Notes: generated from the sequence alone by a model not told the origin. Counted from the first letter of the stretch, positions 25,401 to 41,300 are shown. The stretch is DNA of 64,000 nt from Augochlora pura (GCF_028453695.1 NC_135778.1:7884166-7948165); one strand, 5' to 3'. Program-made: numbers and translations.

Positions 25401-28400
25401 TATTTTATATAGGTGTCATGCAGGAATTAATTTTCGTTGAATGAACAGTAATAAGCAAAGTAATATGCAGTTCTGTTTAAAGTTTAGATATATAACACAA
25501 TAATATATTTTAATTTTAAGACAAAATGAAAGAAATAAAAAAATAAATAGTTTTAGTGACTGAGAGCAGACAAACGATCGCAAATGGTTAACAATTGACT
25601 CAACATAGTATAGGGGATCTGATTAATTTGACGAATACGTTCTCCGTTCATCATACTCACCCTTACGACAGCGTAGAGTCTATAGTTGATGCCCATTTGA
25701 ATGCCGTTGGCAAGTTTTTCCGTGCTGGCGCGAATCTAGAGGAATACAAAGAATTGGCCAGGTTAATAATAAGATTGAATGGGCAGCGCCAGAATGAAGT
25801 GTGGTAACGGCGGGACTAAAATTCCGTGGCATATGTTGTCATTGCTTGTTCGAGCGGAAGGATAATAGAGACCCGGACCAATCCGACTAACTCGGGATTA
25901 CGAAGGACTTCGCGGTGGGACCAGTTTTGCAGAAACGTTTAACCCGATTTCGATCAATTAAGCTCGGGGAACTTGGGCCAGAAACATTCAGTACCGAGAG
26001 ACCGAAATTGTAGCAACCTCCCAACGCCGAGGGAACCAAATTTATCCCAGGAATCTTGGCCCTGGGTGCCTAGGTCAAGAGGTCTCCTGGCACGTGCCCT
26101 TAATCTGGTTAACGTACCCCGACCCTGAGCGAGTTTGTCAAGTTTGAAAATCCGAAAGCTTTTGCAAACCTAACGCTGCCTGGATACGATTATTGAACAA
26201 TGATTTTATATAGCTTGGTATTGTCTTGAGATAAATGTATATTAATTGAGTAATATATTTATGAAATATATTAATGGAATATTGTATTCGTGAAATGTAG
26301 TAAGAGAATATTGTATTTATAAAATATATTAATAGAACACTGTATTTATAAAATATATTAATAGAATACTGTATTTATAAAATACATTAATAGAATATTA
26401 TATTCGTAAAATGTATTAATATAACATTACATTTAAAATATATTAATAAAATACATTCATACAATACATTAATAGAAAATTGCATAGAGCGAATTTGATA
26501 AAAATATCAAAGTAACAGCGATGATCATATTAAATTTATACCAATTTCGAAAAATGCGTAATATGTTACTTTCGTCTAATCTAATTTGCTTCTTTATTTC
26601 CAACGAATTATTTTGTAAATACAGTTACGTAACAAGACGTAGATTATCGAGGGCATCGATTGTTGGGTTATCTCGAAGGCGAAATCGTCGAAAATGCGCG
26701 ACAATGTTCTATATTTTCAGACGCGTATCTTCCCTGCCCCAATGTCGTAATTTGCTGTCTTATCTAAGTTCACCGATTTATTTATATCGCTAGAATAAGT
26801 TACGCAATGGTTTACACGATCGTCTCGGCCAAATTCTAATCGATTGTGTTGAATCACAAAAATTTGGCACCGAATCTAAATTCGGAATGTCTTCGAATTC
26901 GTGGATGTATACGAAATGGACAAGGCTTGTAAAATGTCAGACAGTTAAATCGAATGATTTTTATATTTTATTTAGTGGATAACAGATTTTATGGACTTTT
27001 TATTTTAAATCGAATTCCACGAGAAAAATGTCTATTTTTAGTCATCCAAATGTTAAAGCTTTAACCTGCTATTGTTCTTTTTTTGAGACACAAATATATA
27101 TATATATATTAAAATTTATAATATTAGGTTTAAATGAAAATTATTAAAAATGGAATGGTAAATATATTTTTAAAAAATTTGTAAATAAATAGTAATAATA
27201 CTAATGTTAAATCCAGTTTAAGTAAGCTTAAAATGAAAGCCTAGATATTTCGGAATTAATTGGAATCGAAGACTATGTAATTAGAATTATTAATAATTGT
27301 CAGTAGATTTGTATATAATTTTATTGATATATTCAGTATTTGAATTGGGACGATTGAAGGGTTAAGCGTCGTCGAAATCGTGACGAGGAAGCGCTCGTCG
27401 ACGAAACAACAGTCGTACGAACGTCGTACAGCGGCGAACGGTTTACCTGCTGCTGATTGTTGTTTACTGTACAGGTGATCAGGGACGTCATATCGAGTAG
27501 CTTGGCGAGGGCCCTTCCGCAGGCCGTAGGGTCCTGTCGTATCGCGATGCTCTCGGTGATTCCGCCCGTGAGATCCGACAGACCGTCCAACAGGGTGCCA
27601 TACTTGAGCGCCTCGTAGGAGCCGTGCAGCCTGGAAGCGAACCGAAAATATTAGTTTCACCGCATTCACCGCGCGTTCGTCCATCAATTACGGCGCGCCG
27701 AGGGTCGCGAGGATCACGGGAAATCTCATCGGGATGTTCCCTTCTAACGAGATCGCCGTTTCTCGGTGAATCGCGGAGAAAACCGGCGGTCTCTCCGGCC
27801 GACAAGGTTGCTAGACCGGACCAGGGAAAGCGGGCGTCTAGAAAATTCGTCGACCCATGACCTTCTTCGCCGTGAATCGAGGCGCACACCACGTGCGATT
27901 GTGATTTCTCGCGCGCCCGTCATCGATCCCACGAAGAAAGTCCCGTGTCCTGATGGTCGTTAATCTCTCCGTGGAAGCGACTTTTGTTCTACGGAGAAGT
28001 GACACGCGGCTACGATCGGCAACGATCGATGGAAATCGTCGGGATCGTTGGCGAGGGAGCGTGAGATTTAGGAGATATGGTAACCGGGTCGATGTTTGTG
28101 GGCTGACTTGGGTTATTTAATTGTTTCATCAGTGTTTTAGTCAGTTGTTTGTTGAGTTGTTTGCTCAGTTGGTTACTCATTTATTTAATTGTACTTTTAG
28201 TCATTTAATTAGGCATCTATTTTGTCATTTATTTAGTCATTAATTTCTAAACGACGACAAAACTCAACTACGAGACGCGCATATTTACTCTTCCACCCTT
28301 CCCAGCCCCTTTCCTCATTATCTTACAATTCCCTCTTTCTCTCTCTTTTGCATACATTCTCTCTATCTCACTCTGTCTCATTCTCTTTCTTTCCTTACTT

Positions 28401-31400
28401 CTCTTTCACTCTCTCACGCTCCATCTTTCGGCCACGCAGGACTTTGACGAATCCGATCAACGATCCCAGATCACTTGTCGCAGCCCAACCCCTCCCCCTG
28501 CCTTTCCTCCCCCCCCCCCCCCCCCCAACCCTACAATACTAAACCAGGTGTATCCACATCTAAGCGAACCGCGTCGTTGGCATACAACCGTATGGTCGGC
28601 GTGCCGGTGCCGTTCCTTCTGGAATTAGTATTCTAGAGATAACGGGGTTTTCTCTGGGCCCGTCTCTCGGCGGGCACGCCGACGCCACCCGACACGCCGC
28701 TGCTCGCGCACGTATCTTATCCGCTCGAGCTTTCGTTTATGCGCGCGGCCCACAGCCGGAGTCTCTAAACCGTAACCATTCACACGCGGCGCAAGCCGCA
28801 GTCACATGGGTATTTTCTCAGGGAAGAGGAGGAGAGGACCGCCTCGACGCCGACAGCAGATCCGTTTTCCAATTGTGCCCCGTGTATGGCTTTCCGATTC
28901 GGCGTTCCGCAATTACCGCGGCGGAAAGAGAGGATCCTCCGGAACGGTTCCGTGTGCCCGCTCGGTGTAACTGGATAACGACGCTCGCCCATTTCCAATG
29001 ATTGAATCACGCTCGTAGGAAACGACCGTCGGACGCGAACGGACGCGTTACACCCCGCGGCGATGGGGCTGACGAATGTTTGTGAAAGAAATGTCCGTGT
29101 TAGACTTTCTGCCATTTGTATTATATTTTATGCTTCGATCGTGATACGCTCGAAAAATTTCTTCGTTTGGCGCCGGCAACACTAAAATTGTCAAACTAAT
29201 TTTGACTTGTTAATTTGGAATTTTAATTGTTCCTAATCTTATCGTTAGTTCTCATGAGTTTTCAATCTTCTCCACTTAGTTTCATGAAATTTCGAAGACA
29301 TACATATGGAAATAAATGTAAAATTTCTTTGTCTTATATATTTGCATGCCACATCACCGCGGTGTCGCCGCCCGTTGTGCGCGGCACCACTACGGTATCG
29401 CCGGACAGCATAGTGTTAACATAACCTTTTGTTTTACCTCAGTTCGCTGGTAACTACGCTGACGATCGTACGATTAAACGTAACCTCTAATAGGTTCAGA
29501 CACGTGTTTTATTTACGCGCCCTGAACTCAGTCTCGCTAAAAAAAGTCGAGCGTCGAATCGACATCTCCATTCGTGGAACTTCCTCGTTACACCGTTCGA
29601 TATCTAATCGCGCGACTCTCGCGATTTCTCGCGTGATTAATCGCGGCATTGCGCGGACAGGTTATACATAATATACGCCGAGCGGATTCGTCGAGACGGC
29701 GGTCGACGAAACGTGTCAGGTCGATGATTATTCCGTCGAATAATTAGCGACCGTGTCTGCTATAGATTCACTTTGGAAATACATAGTCGGGAATTGATTG
29801 CCGCTGTCGCGCGGGAACGAACAATTTTACGAGTTAATTGGTAGGAACAGGATTCGAGGGAAACATCTGTTTCTATCTGTCGACGGTTCGATAGATTGAG
29901 AAGAATGTAGGAGTGTTCTTTAAGTTCCTTTAATGTCTTCATTAATTTTAGCTTCGCCTGGAGCGGCGTGTACAGTCCCGGATAAAACGTGGATGTGTTT
30001 CATATTTTGCAGTGTGAGTCTTTAGAGAGCTGTGATAATTTGCATTTATTCTCTCTTAATAATTTCTTTAATAGGTTAGATGATTTCTGTTGCTTGTATT
30101 GTCTTTATTTATTTTTCTTGTTGTGTTATTTGGCTAAAAGAATGTCGATGTTTTCTAAGATATGAGGAGGATCAAGAATCGAGTCTACTTTATAGCGATT
30201 AATTATTTATGTCATATTTATTATATTTTAGTCTACTGTATTTATACTATATTTATATTATACTTACATTATATTTATATACTATTTATATTACATTTAT
30301 ATTATATTTATATTATATTCATTTACCATTTATATACCATTTATATTATTGTATATAATATTTAAGGTTATGTGCGCACGCAACCCTAATCATTTTGATC
30401 AGAGATACGTGAACCAGTCAGACAATTAGCCAGAATAATTAAAATGACTTTTCGCTACCCTAAAAGAAACAGTTTCTTAAAAAAGACTGAACATCGTGAT
30501 TACGTTGCCCATTTATTTATGCTTATTTCGTGGACAAGTAAATGGCTTTTTTTCTCGCAAGAAGATAAAGATAAGGGTAACCTGTAATTACGAGGATTTA
30601 CGTTTATTTTTACTGTATGGACGCAATTATTTCCTTCTTTATTGCAACCGTCCAGGTAACGGACTGGTTGTAACACTTTGCCTGCTCTTAATTTCCTGTT
30701 AGTAACTTAAACTTACTTGTTGCAAATCGAAAGCGTCGTGTGGTCAAATAAGGTCGGATAACTGCGGGTAACACTTCGACGGAGAACTTTTTATTATAAA
30801 CATCATAGTTTTCGCGAAATGTTAATTCGAAGTCAAATTGCTACTTTAGATACAGTTTTAACCCTCTCCGATTATTGTGTCAATTTAACATAATTTTTAT
30901 AGATATTGTATAAATAGTTTGTTCTATAGATTTATTGTTTCTATAGTTTTATTCTTTCTGAACAATGCAGAAGTATCTAAATTGAAACTTATGGCACCTA
31001 ATATTTTAGATTTTTATTTATAATAGAGGAATTTATGGGATTAAAGAAACTCTTTGCGTTCGAGGGCGCCGGAGCGGAGTTATTTAAAATTTACTTAACA
31101 TTGTTCCCATAGTGGAGCCCTCGAATTTTTTAATAAATATAAAAGGGCTCAGAGCTTCGGAGCCCTCGAATTTGTTAATAATTATAAAATAGCTCCACTC
31201 TGTAGTCCTCGAATTTGGTAATAAATTTTAAATGGCTCCGCTCCAGAGTCCTCGAATTTGCTAACAAATTTTAAAGGGCTCCAACTCCGGCGACCTCGAG
31301 TGCAAATGGTTAATCAACACTCAATCTCATTAATTTTTCAGCATTATCACAAATTGGTATCAAAAGATAGATTACGCTTTAAAATAAAGATAGTACGAGC

Positions 31401-32343
31401 GTTAAAGAACGCGCGGCAACTGTGAGAATTAACACGGAGTTAAATCGCAGATTATGGTTGCCATTTATTGTTTTTGTAAACCGTTCTTCAGCGGCTGCGT
31501 TTATTCCGTTCAACGCGTGCGGCAAGGGTGCATAAAATTTTATTCGGATACGCGCGTTGACAAGGGTGAGAGCGCGTGCGCGCGCCAAAGAGAGAAAGAG
31601 AGAGAGAGAGAGAGAGATTCGTGCAACACGGGGGATCTCGTGCAATACTGCAATTGTCACAGGGGTCAGCGCGCCAACGACCGATCTCGAAACAGTCCGC
31701 CGACTATGTGACTATACCGTTGTCAGTTTGCGAACAAACGGTAACGCGAGTCTCTTGCATTGACGTACTTCCGTCCCGTGACCGTCTAACGGGGTGACGA
31801 AGTTGCACGCGGATGCGCGATGTCACTCGCAGTCCTTTTCACGCTACTGTTGCCGCATTGTATGTAGATACGCGCACGTCTCTGCATGCATACATGTATT
31901 GTATAGTATTTCAAGGTATCCAGATACATGCTTCTTCCTTTTTTGTGTATTCTGATCCTTTTTACTTTCTTTTACTTTATTTATGGGATTGCTGTATGAA
32001 ACCTCTGTATTTATTGTTATTTCTTCTATTTACATTATAGAAGAAACAATAATAATAGTAATAAGTATAGTATACATATATTATTATTTTTATATTTTTA
32101 TATACTAACATATTAACTATATTTCTATATTCTTATATATTATATTTTTATATTCTTATACCTTTATATTTTTATATTTGTATATTCTTATATCTTTATA
32201 TTTCTATATTTCAATTTTTTTTTCTTCCCTCTCCTTTCCTTTTCTTTCCCGTATTTGCACTTACGCGATTATTATATAAAATCTCTCTATTTGTTCTTAC
32301 TTCTCCTATGGCAAAAGATTTTCCTACCCATACACACGAGTAA

Positions 32344-32379
<36 letters not shown>

Positions 32380-35300
32380 GCGGTTCGCGTTTTAGACAGA
32401 ATATAAGGCACAATTAGACAGCTTCAAAGCCGAATAAAGTACGGTCGCAAATACATTGTAAATTAGCATAGGTACATTATACACATGTACAGTGTAATAG
32501 TAGAACGTTTCAGGAAATCGAAACGTTGCGCGTGCAATACGCTTTCTTATCTTAAAATAGCTGTGGATGCAAAAGAAATAATCCTGCATACTTCCTGCTT
32601 TCGTAAATTATTCTAGATGATCGTACGGTTTTGTAAACGTTCGAGCCTAATAATAACGTGTATTTTAATCCGATCTTACGAAATAAATACGTCATTTGTC
32701 GGTTGAGCTTCATGAGCACCGCTCGTGCCAAAATAACAGATAAATATATGAATGCATAATGCATTCGAATATTATTGTTCTTGATAAACTGCTGCACCTC
32801 GATTAATCGAACTATACTTTCCTCGATCTTCATTATTTAAATATTTGATTATTCACGTTGTCTCAATAATTGCAAATTAATAAATGATAATAGAAGTAAA
32901 TATATAATAAAATAATAGTAAATATAAATGAATGAATAAATGCAGAATAAAATAGAAATAAATACAAATGAATAAATACAGAATAAAATGAAAATAAATT
33001 ACAGATGATTAAATAAATAATAAAGTAATAATAAATAATAAATAAAATATAATCAACTTTGAATTCGCATAATCGAAGCTCCGAGGTACCAAAGGCAATA
33101 AAATTTCGATTAAATGGACAACAAGCGACCAATAATTAATCCACAATAAAACGGAAATGGAAAGACGGACAATCGAAGGTCGATTAACTGGCCCCAGAGA
33201 TATGATTCGCCGGCGAGGTTGCGGAGTAAGGGAGGCTCGGATGACCCGGCGTGACCGCCTCTAAACGAGGAAGTATTTCGCTCGGGATTCGTCGGTTAAG
33301 GGACAAAGAGAGTCCGGCAAAAACGATTAAACTGCTAATGAGGATCGTTATTTGAGAGGTGGCATCGGCGGAACACACGACGGCGTTCTGCAGTAGTTTC
33401 GTGGCCGCGCGGATACGAGCGTGGACTGTGGTCACCGGTGCACTGACCTCCGATCCATCGCTGGCAACCAACGAACCGACTACTCGCGCCGAGTGAAAGT
33501 ATCCGCGCGCGGTTATACTCGGCCGGCCGGCCGGCCGCCCGGCATGTGCGTGAGCAAATATGTATACGCGGCCCGCCGCTGAATATAACCCGGTATTCCG
33601 CGGCTACATCGAATTCGGATTTCTCGGTGGTCGGCACGCATCGGGCAATCGGTACAACAGATTTTTTTCGCGGTCGCAACGGCTAAGAACCAGGCAAGAC
33701 CGCACTCCGCTCGAGTATGTTTCTGGCATCGTGCGAGCCAGCCAGCCAGCCAGCAGCGATTCCGAGGTTTCTTGCTGCGAGCCGTATGCAATTCCCATGA
33801 ATAGAGCGCGGGCCACCTGGTGCCGCTTCAATTTACATTCGATTCGCGAAACGTCACGCGATATTTTCCGTGCGCCGGTGGAAGCAGGCCTCCGCTCGTT
33901 CCGCGGCTTCGACGGATTTTAACCCTTGCGCTGCGACTTATCTTGTTTGCTTTGTCGTTGAACGATTTTTACCAGTGATGGAACGTTGATATTTATTGTA
34001 ATGGAAGTTGTAATGTATCGCAATAATGTTAATATAAATGAGAGACACATTTCTGTTAGCTTGTGTGATAAGTCTGTTAGCGGCTTTTTGTAAGAAGGTA
34101 TAGTAAACGAATGGATTTGTTAGAAAATTTTAGCATAATTTATGCTAGTTTAAAGTAGACACTTTCAGCTTTCATTTCAGCTAATTTGAATAAAAATAGC
34201 TCTACGAAATCGTGTCTTAAAATCTATCTGAACTGTCGCTTTGAATCCGTGTAATTTTCCTTGTTTTTTCTTAGGTGTCGGAGATCGAATTTTCTTAATT
34301 TTTCAAAATGATCTCATTATTTTACTACAATCTAATATACCTTATGTTAAAGTAGATGCTTCCAGCTTTAAAAAAACAGTACATTAAACAGATTTCAAAG
34401 AAGCACTCCCAAAAATCTCATCAAGCCATAATACTACTTGAATGACATATTAATCACGTTTCTAATAAAAACACCCTCTGAAATCCATTCCAAATTAACG
34501 ACAAAATCATAGAACTTCTTAAATCGATTGAAAAAAATAAAAATTAAAGTCAAAATGAAAAAGTGAAAATTAAAGTTATTTAAGTTTAAACATCCCCCCA
34601 ATAAAATAATTCCATTAATATTATCATTTATATCAATAAAAAACACTAACAATTTTATTAAACTCTACAGGGTCTTCTCGTCCCCTAATTTAATTTAAGC
34701 ATTTTCACTTAAAATTTAAATTATTTTTTTAAAATAAAGACAGTTCATATCTCATCAACCCCTTCATACAAGCCTTCAATTAAAAGACAAATGATTATGC
34801 TACTCGCACATACTCATCACCGAGCAAAGTAAACGCGCCGCGGATGTTTGCACTGACATAATCGAATAACCATAAAACAGCATAGAGTCGGCATCGCGTA
34901 CCGCTTGTAAAAGTCGTAATTTCCCAAGCGAGGCGCACGCGGCTCGCGATTCTTTGCCAGTCGACGAAGTACCGCGACGGGCCGTGCTACTGATTTCTAA
35001 TGGAAATCGCGGAGGATCGCGACGAGCATAATTCTTTGGTTGTTTAAAGGGGCGCGAAGGCGCGCGCGAGCGCGCGCGTTGGCACGCGACGACGGATCAG
35101 CTTTCTAACTGATTTCAATACCGGTCCTCTCGGATTCATATACGCCCGGGCCTGACCGAACCGTTCCGGATCGATGGGATCTACGGCGAGACGGGGTTAT
35201 CGTGAAAGAGGAAAGGTCGATCGTGGAACGATCCTTCTCCCCGTCGGCGAAGAAGTGTGCCATCCGTGGGGGACCGCCATCTTGGTGAACATTAAACCAG

Positions 35301-38300
35301 ACCGAGCGGAATACTAATATATCGTCGTCACGAAAGTCATCGCGCTTTATCATCCCGGCGAGCGCGCACCGCCGCCGCCGCCGCCGGGATTCCCACTGTT
35401 TTCCACCCGATTTCTCAAAGCGGAATGTCAACCTTGCCTCAAAGTTGTCGGGGAACGTATGCGACGGGATAAATCTTGATCCCTGGTCGAGAGGAACGCC
35501 GGCCGAGTGACAGCCGATGTTAATGCTCGTGCAGTCGGAGCTGGTCGTTAACCCATTAACCGTCGCGATCCCCATTTCGGGATTTATTTCTCGTATATTC
35601 TATACAGAATAGGTATATCATTGTTTATTATTTTTTTTTTAGATATATATTGTATTTTTATTATTTATATTTTATTTATATTATATAAATCAATTTATAC
35701 GATATATTATTCGACTTATACTGTGCGATTTTTACTAAAACATAAATTCGATTAAAAAGAATTTATCCAGAAATATCTTCTAATAACAGTTCAACAATAT
35801 TTACTTACTGTAAAATAAAAGACGAGAAATCATTCACTTTTACCGTTACAGTATAAATTTCTCATTTAGTTAAAAGAACGTTTTATCGACATTTAAAAAG
35901 AAGAATCAAAGTACGCATTAATTTAAAAAGAAGAATCAAAGTACACATTAATTTAAAAAGAAGAATCAAAGTACACATTAATTTAAAAAATACTAGCACA
36001 TATTTAAATCCTTTCAAAGAATAAATACTACTTATAAATACTTAATCTACTTAATCGCTTAATTTAGGAACCACTGAATAATCAACTCCCAATAAATCTC
36101 GCATCAATATCCACCACTTCCCCTCCCTCTAACAACCTGACATAACCTAACAACGATTCGAAAAATGTCGTTCCAGACGCGCCGCGTAGTCCGCATAAAT
36201 CCGCATATATTCAGGGAGGCGCCATTACCGGTTCCGTCGCCAAAGAGAGGCCTAAGTGAGCATCATCATCATCGGTGAGCCCTCTTAAAAAAGACTTCCG
36301 TTGCCGATGTAACACGGTGGACTTCGAGACTAAACGGCGGCAAACGCGAGTTAATGTGTCGCGGGTTTCACGGGGAAACTCGTTTGACCACGTCGAGAAA
36401 AAGAGCGCGTCGTTAGACACGCTCGGTAACCGCTTAAGCAATGCATCAGAGATCGTTATCGTTCGTACGATAACAGGGGCCGGGGTAAAAGGTATCGCGT
36501 GTCCTTCCTTCCGTGACCGATAAAGTTCGCCTCGTTGGCCGCGTTTGAGTTCTGTCATCGAATAAAGTACGAAGCAGAAACAGAGTAAAAACAGACAGAG
36601 TAAAACAGACAGAGTAAAAACAGACAGCATAAAACAGGCAGTGTAAAGTATGCAGAGTGTCCTAAAAATATCTAAAATATTTAAAATATCTTCAATATTG
36701 AATTAGGTGATACCTGAGTTAATTTCGAGCAACTTTTCTCTTTGCAACAATTTTCTCCGAGACGCCCTTAACGAGATATTAACAAAAAAGCATTGACCAA
36801 TGACAGACGAGTACCACTGACGCAGAGCGCCTGAGCCAATCAGCGTAACTAGGTTCCTCCCGCTTGTTGACTCGGACACCGCGCGCTAGTGGAGATCGTC
36901 TCTCATTGGCCACAGTTTCTCGGTAATAACTCGTTAACTGTACCTCGTAGAAAATCGTTGTAAAGGAAAAAGTTGCTCGAAATGATCTCGGTTATCTCCT
37001 ATTTCCGAATTGTTAGGTATTTTTGTGTCACTCTGTATAGTAGTGGGTTTTCTATTTGCTCTTCGTTCTGAGGAAGAGCGCGAGGCCACGGAACTCGGGT
37101 CTTCGATTACATACCACCATTGCCGTGCAATTATTCGCTAAAATTGCAGCTGCGCTCGGAAATTGCAGGATCCGATGACGCAGCACGCGGCGAAAATTGA
37201 TGTTTACCGTGGTGGAACGGATCGGTTCCGACTTCCTGCTTGCAGCTCGGATCGATCGGCACCGGTTGCCGAATTTTCGAGGCCGAAAACCTCGACGAAA
37301 AGCTAATCTTTATAAATTCATTTTGTAATATTTTCTCCGTTCCAAAAAGTTGTTAAAATATTACTGCTATTGCTAAACGGTCGCTGTAATTGTTAAACGA
37401 TCACTGTAATTGTTAAACGATCGCTGTAATTGTTAAACGATTGCTGTAATTTTTAAATGATAGCTGTAATTGCTAAAAGATTGTTGCAATTGTTAAACGA
37501 TTGCTATAATTGTTAAAAGGTCGTTCTAATTGTTAAATGATCGCTATAATTGTTAAACGATCGCTATAATTGTTCAAACGTCGTTTTAATTGTTAGACGG
37601 TCGCTGTAAATGCTAAACGATCGTTATAATTGTTAAACAATCACCATAATTGTTAACCCGTAAATCTCTATAGAAAATACCACTGCCATGCATTATTTTC
37701 TAAAAATTCGAACGACTCGGTCAAAATGTTCTTCCTGGAAAAAATTAACATGCTATCAGCTTACATGTTTATTATAGTCGGTAAACAAATTCGATCAGGT
37801 TTCAGTGCATAGTCGGGTTCACAGTCTACTAATTATTACCAGATCCAATGGGCAAGCGGTATACGGGCAAACCTGTTCGGAAAGAGTTCACCACTTTCTC
37901 TCAAACTAGTCTTAAAGTTAGTGTGTCAACGAAGAAAATTTCATCTTCCGAAGGAAGGAAGCCGGTTACCTATCAACTAACACAATCTATTATACGGTAG
38001 CAGCAGTCATCTTATAATGATTTTCTCCAACAGAGAGGATCGCTTTTGAATTTGAAATATAGTATAACCTTAATTATCCGGATTGCCGACGCGTTTTATT
38101 AATTATTATGATTTCTCGTGATAAACCGTGCAGCCTGAAAGGATATATAGTTAATAAAATAATTATAGAAGACTGTAAAATTGTTAAGTAGTTACTCGTG
38201 CAACAACAGTTGTACCATCAATAATTTTCGAAATGTAATTTTTCATAATATAAAAATTATTTTGGAACTTATGCTGTAACAATGTTAGCGGTGCCTCAGA

Positions 38301-41300
38301 GTCGCCACTCGAGTGCAAAGGGTTAAAACATGACTTAGTATACCGAAGAAAATATCGTCCATAGAAAACAGTTGCACACCGGTTCGGTAACGCAACAATT
38401 TACAGACTCGAAACGTAGAAAAACGTATCGCACATTTCTAACTCTCTCGTCGGCCCCGCGCGCGCGCGCGCTGATATTCCCTTTGCCGCGTGCCGCCCGA
38501 CGCGGTACAATAATTACAGTTCATCGGGCACCACGCACCGGGATCGTTTTCTAATTAGCTCGTTTCACCGCGCGTATTCCGCTGAAAAACAAGATAATGC
38601 AATTTACGTTTGCCCACACGCGCAGAACCGCCGCGCGGCGACCGACGACGACCAAGTTAGATCGGTCAACAGCCGTCGGGCCGGAACGAATCGAGGCCAC
38701 AGGGGATTCATTAATAATTGATCGCGCGTTGCTCCGTCTCTCCCGATGACTTCCGTTCGACGCGGAATGCCGCGCGGACGCCGCCGCCGTCTTCGATCGT
38801 CACCGGAATCGTCGTCGACGGCCGCGAAAAATTGATTGCACATCGTTACGAGCCGCGTTTCGTCCCGTCTCGCCCGCACGCAGAAAATAGCCATCGACCT
38901 TCGTCTATTTTTTATTCCGAGACTGATATCGGCTAACAGCAAGACCACTGTTAATAATAAGACGGAGACGACGGGTAATATTATTTTGTCGAGGTTACGT
39001 CGAGCTGTAATTGGCTGGCGAGAATTATATTCGCTAGACGGATTTACTTTACGTTATCTTGTGAGCGAATTTTAGCAAAAAGTGGATTTCTATGCGAAAT
39101 AATTGTTAATATTTTCAATTTTAATAAGTGGAAATTATTATAATAAAAATCGTATATAATCGTAATAATAAGTCGTTCGAAATTCTATTTTACAGTTTTA
39201 TTAATACGAGAACAAGCGATTTGTTTTTTACAAATGAATGAATGGCATAATGGATGACACAACTTTTTTATGTGGTATTTATAGTATCACTTACGTGATA
39301 TCGATTTATGTAATCTTGAATGACGTCCAATATTCAATTAGATAACCTTTATTGAATTATATTTATAATATGTATATGAAAAGAATTATTTACGATCATA
39401 TACATATAGTTAATAGCGCCACAATGATTCTATTAAAGAAGTAGCAATACTAATATATACAGTATTAATACTATCATTAACATAATAGATAGATCACGGA
39501 ATTGTTAGTAAAATAAAAAATGTCTATGGATCAAGTGCAAAAAATATAAACCAAGTAGCAATTTAATTCTTTCTTTGAATGACTATAAAGTTAGACTTTT
39601 AAAATGCTTTTAATTATTATACTATTTTCAATTGTAACTACCTAATTTTGCAATAAATGCATCAATGCATTTTTCTCGTATCGAAAACTGGCCGATTAAT
39701 GGAATCGCTTCAGGAAATCGCTGATAGAAGGAAATTAATTAAAAATTCGTCAGTCGGAGAAAATTAACGAAAAGTCGACAATCGGAGGATATTAATAAAA
39801 ATTCGTTAATCGAAGGAAGTAAATTAGAAATCGTGAATCAGAGGAAGTAAATTAGAAATCGTCAATGAAAAATAATTAAAAAATCGTCGATCGAAGGAAA
39901 TTAATAAAAAAAAAAATCATCGATCGAAGGAAAAGAGTGATCGGCAAGAGGAAATTAGTTATCACCACTGATTACCAACGACACAAACGACACGATTAAA
40001 CAGAACAACGTATCGGCGAAGCGCAGGCCTTGACGCGACCGCGTTATTTATTTAAATTTTCGCAAACGCCAAGCAATTACGTCCGACAACGAAAATGATA
40101 GCCTACGATAAGCTTGTACCGCTTTCGCCCGACGAGTCGCGGACTCGGACCACAATGATTTCTCGTTACGCGTACGTTAGTCATTGTGACGCAATAATCG
40201 CGCGCTCGATAACGAAAAATTACAGAGCGAGCACCGTTCTCGATCGTTGGACAGGGCCCACCGTGTACGTACCCCTTCTACGAAAAAGGCGGATTTCACG
40301 GGGTTCCAATTACTCGACAAGAGAGAAGCAACCATTTATCAGAGGGTACTCCGTGCGTGTGTGTGTGCGTTCAACCGACCGGACACGTTCCTATCATTTA
40401 TTTCGAATTGCTTATTTATGTCCCCCTGTCGCCTGGAAGAATGTTAAGCGTGTTCACGGGCGGAACAGGTAAAACTTGATTACCCGCGGCGTCAACAGGA
40501 AGTGTGCCAAAACCTTTTCGGATTATTACACGCGTAGCCAGACTTCCTAGTTCTTGTAATTATCCGATTGACATGTTGTTTTATGCAACGAGCGTCGCCG
40601 AGCGAAGATCTCAGAGACTGGAAACGCGAGCAAGACCGCGCGCGCGCGCGACTGAGACGGTACCAATCGGGCGTTGAAGTCTCCAGCCGTCGGAGTCTAT
40701 ACGCATAGATTCTGCGCGCGCACAGATAATTTTCTTTAGTTGTGTCAGGGCTTGTAACCAGAATTAGAAAATTTGGGAGAAGGAGGTATGATTGTTCAAG
40801 CCTTTGTTATTTTATTCGAGCTTAGTTTTGTTGGATTTAATTTACTGTATATTATTCTACTGTATTTCCTGTTATTTGGCTTTATTTTATTGCGTTTTGT
40901 TGTATTTTATTGCGCTTTATTGTCTTTTATTGCATTTTGTTGTATTTTATTGTATTTCATTGAATTTTACTGTGTTCCATTGTATTTTAGTGTGTTTTAT
41001 TGTATTTTACTGTATTTTAGTGTGTTTGACTGTATTTTATTGTACTTTATTGTACTTTATTGTACTTTATTGCATTTTATGGTATTTTATTTCATTTTAT
41101 TGTGTTGTTTTATTTGATCTATTCTGTTTTATCGCATAGTATATGTTCAATATAATGAAGAGTATGACATAAGCTTGTAAACATAACTGGATAATCGGTG
41201 AGGAAGAGATATGATTATTTGAGTATTGTGGCTCGTTTTTCTAATTGTTAACAATCGACGATTATAAAAATGTGGCGCAAAGTTCTGTCCAATTTTACCA

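Noticed and set aside
26521..26793. 90-codon plus-strand frame
   Set aside because: It lies in the calpain intron and is AT-driven, with no recognisable content or splice sites.
32211..32411. Poly-isoleucine frame
   Set aside because: It is the (TTA)n microsatellite read on the minus strand.
40773..41139. Two 114-115-codon hydrophobic frames that look like membrane proteins
   Set aside because: They come from the TATTTTATTG tandem repeat; two phases are open simultaneously.
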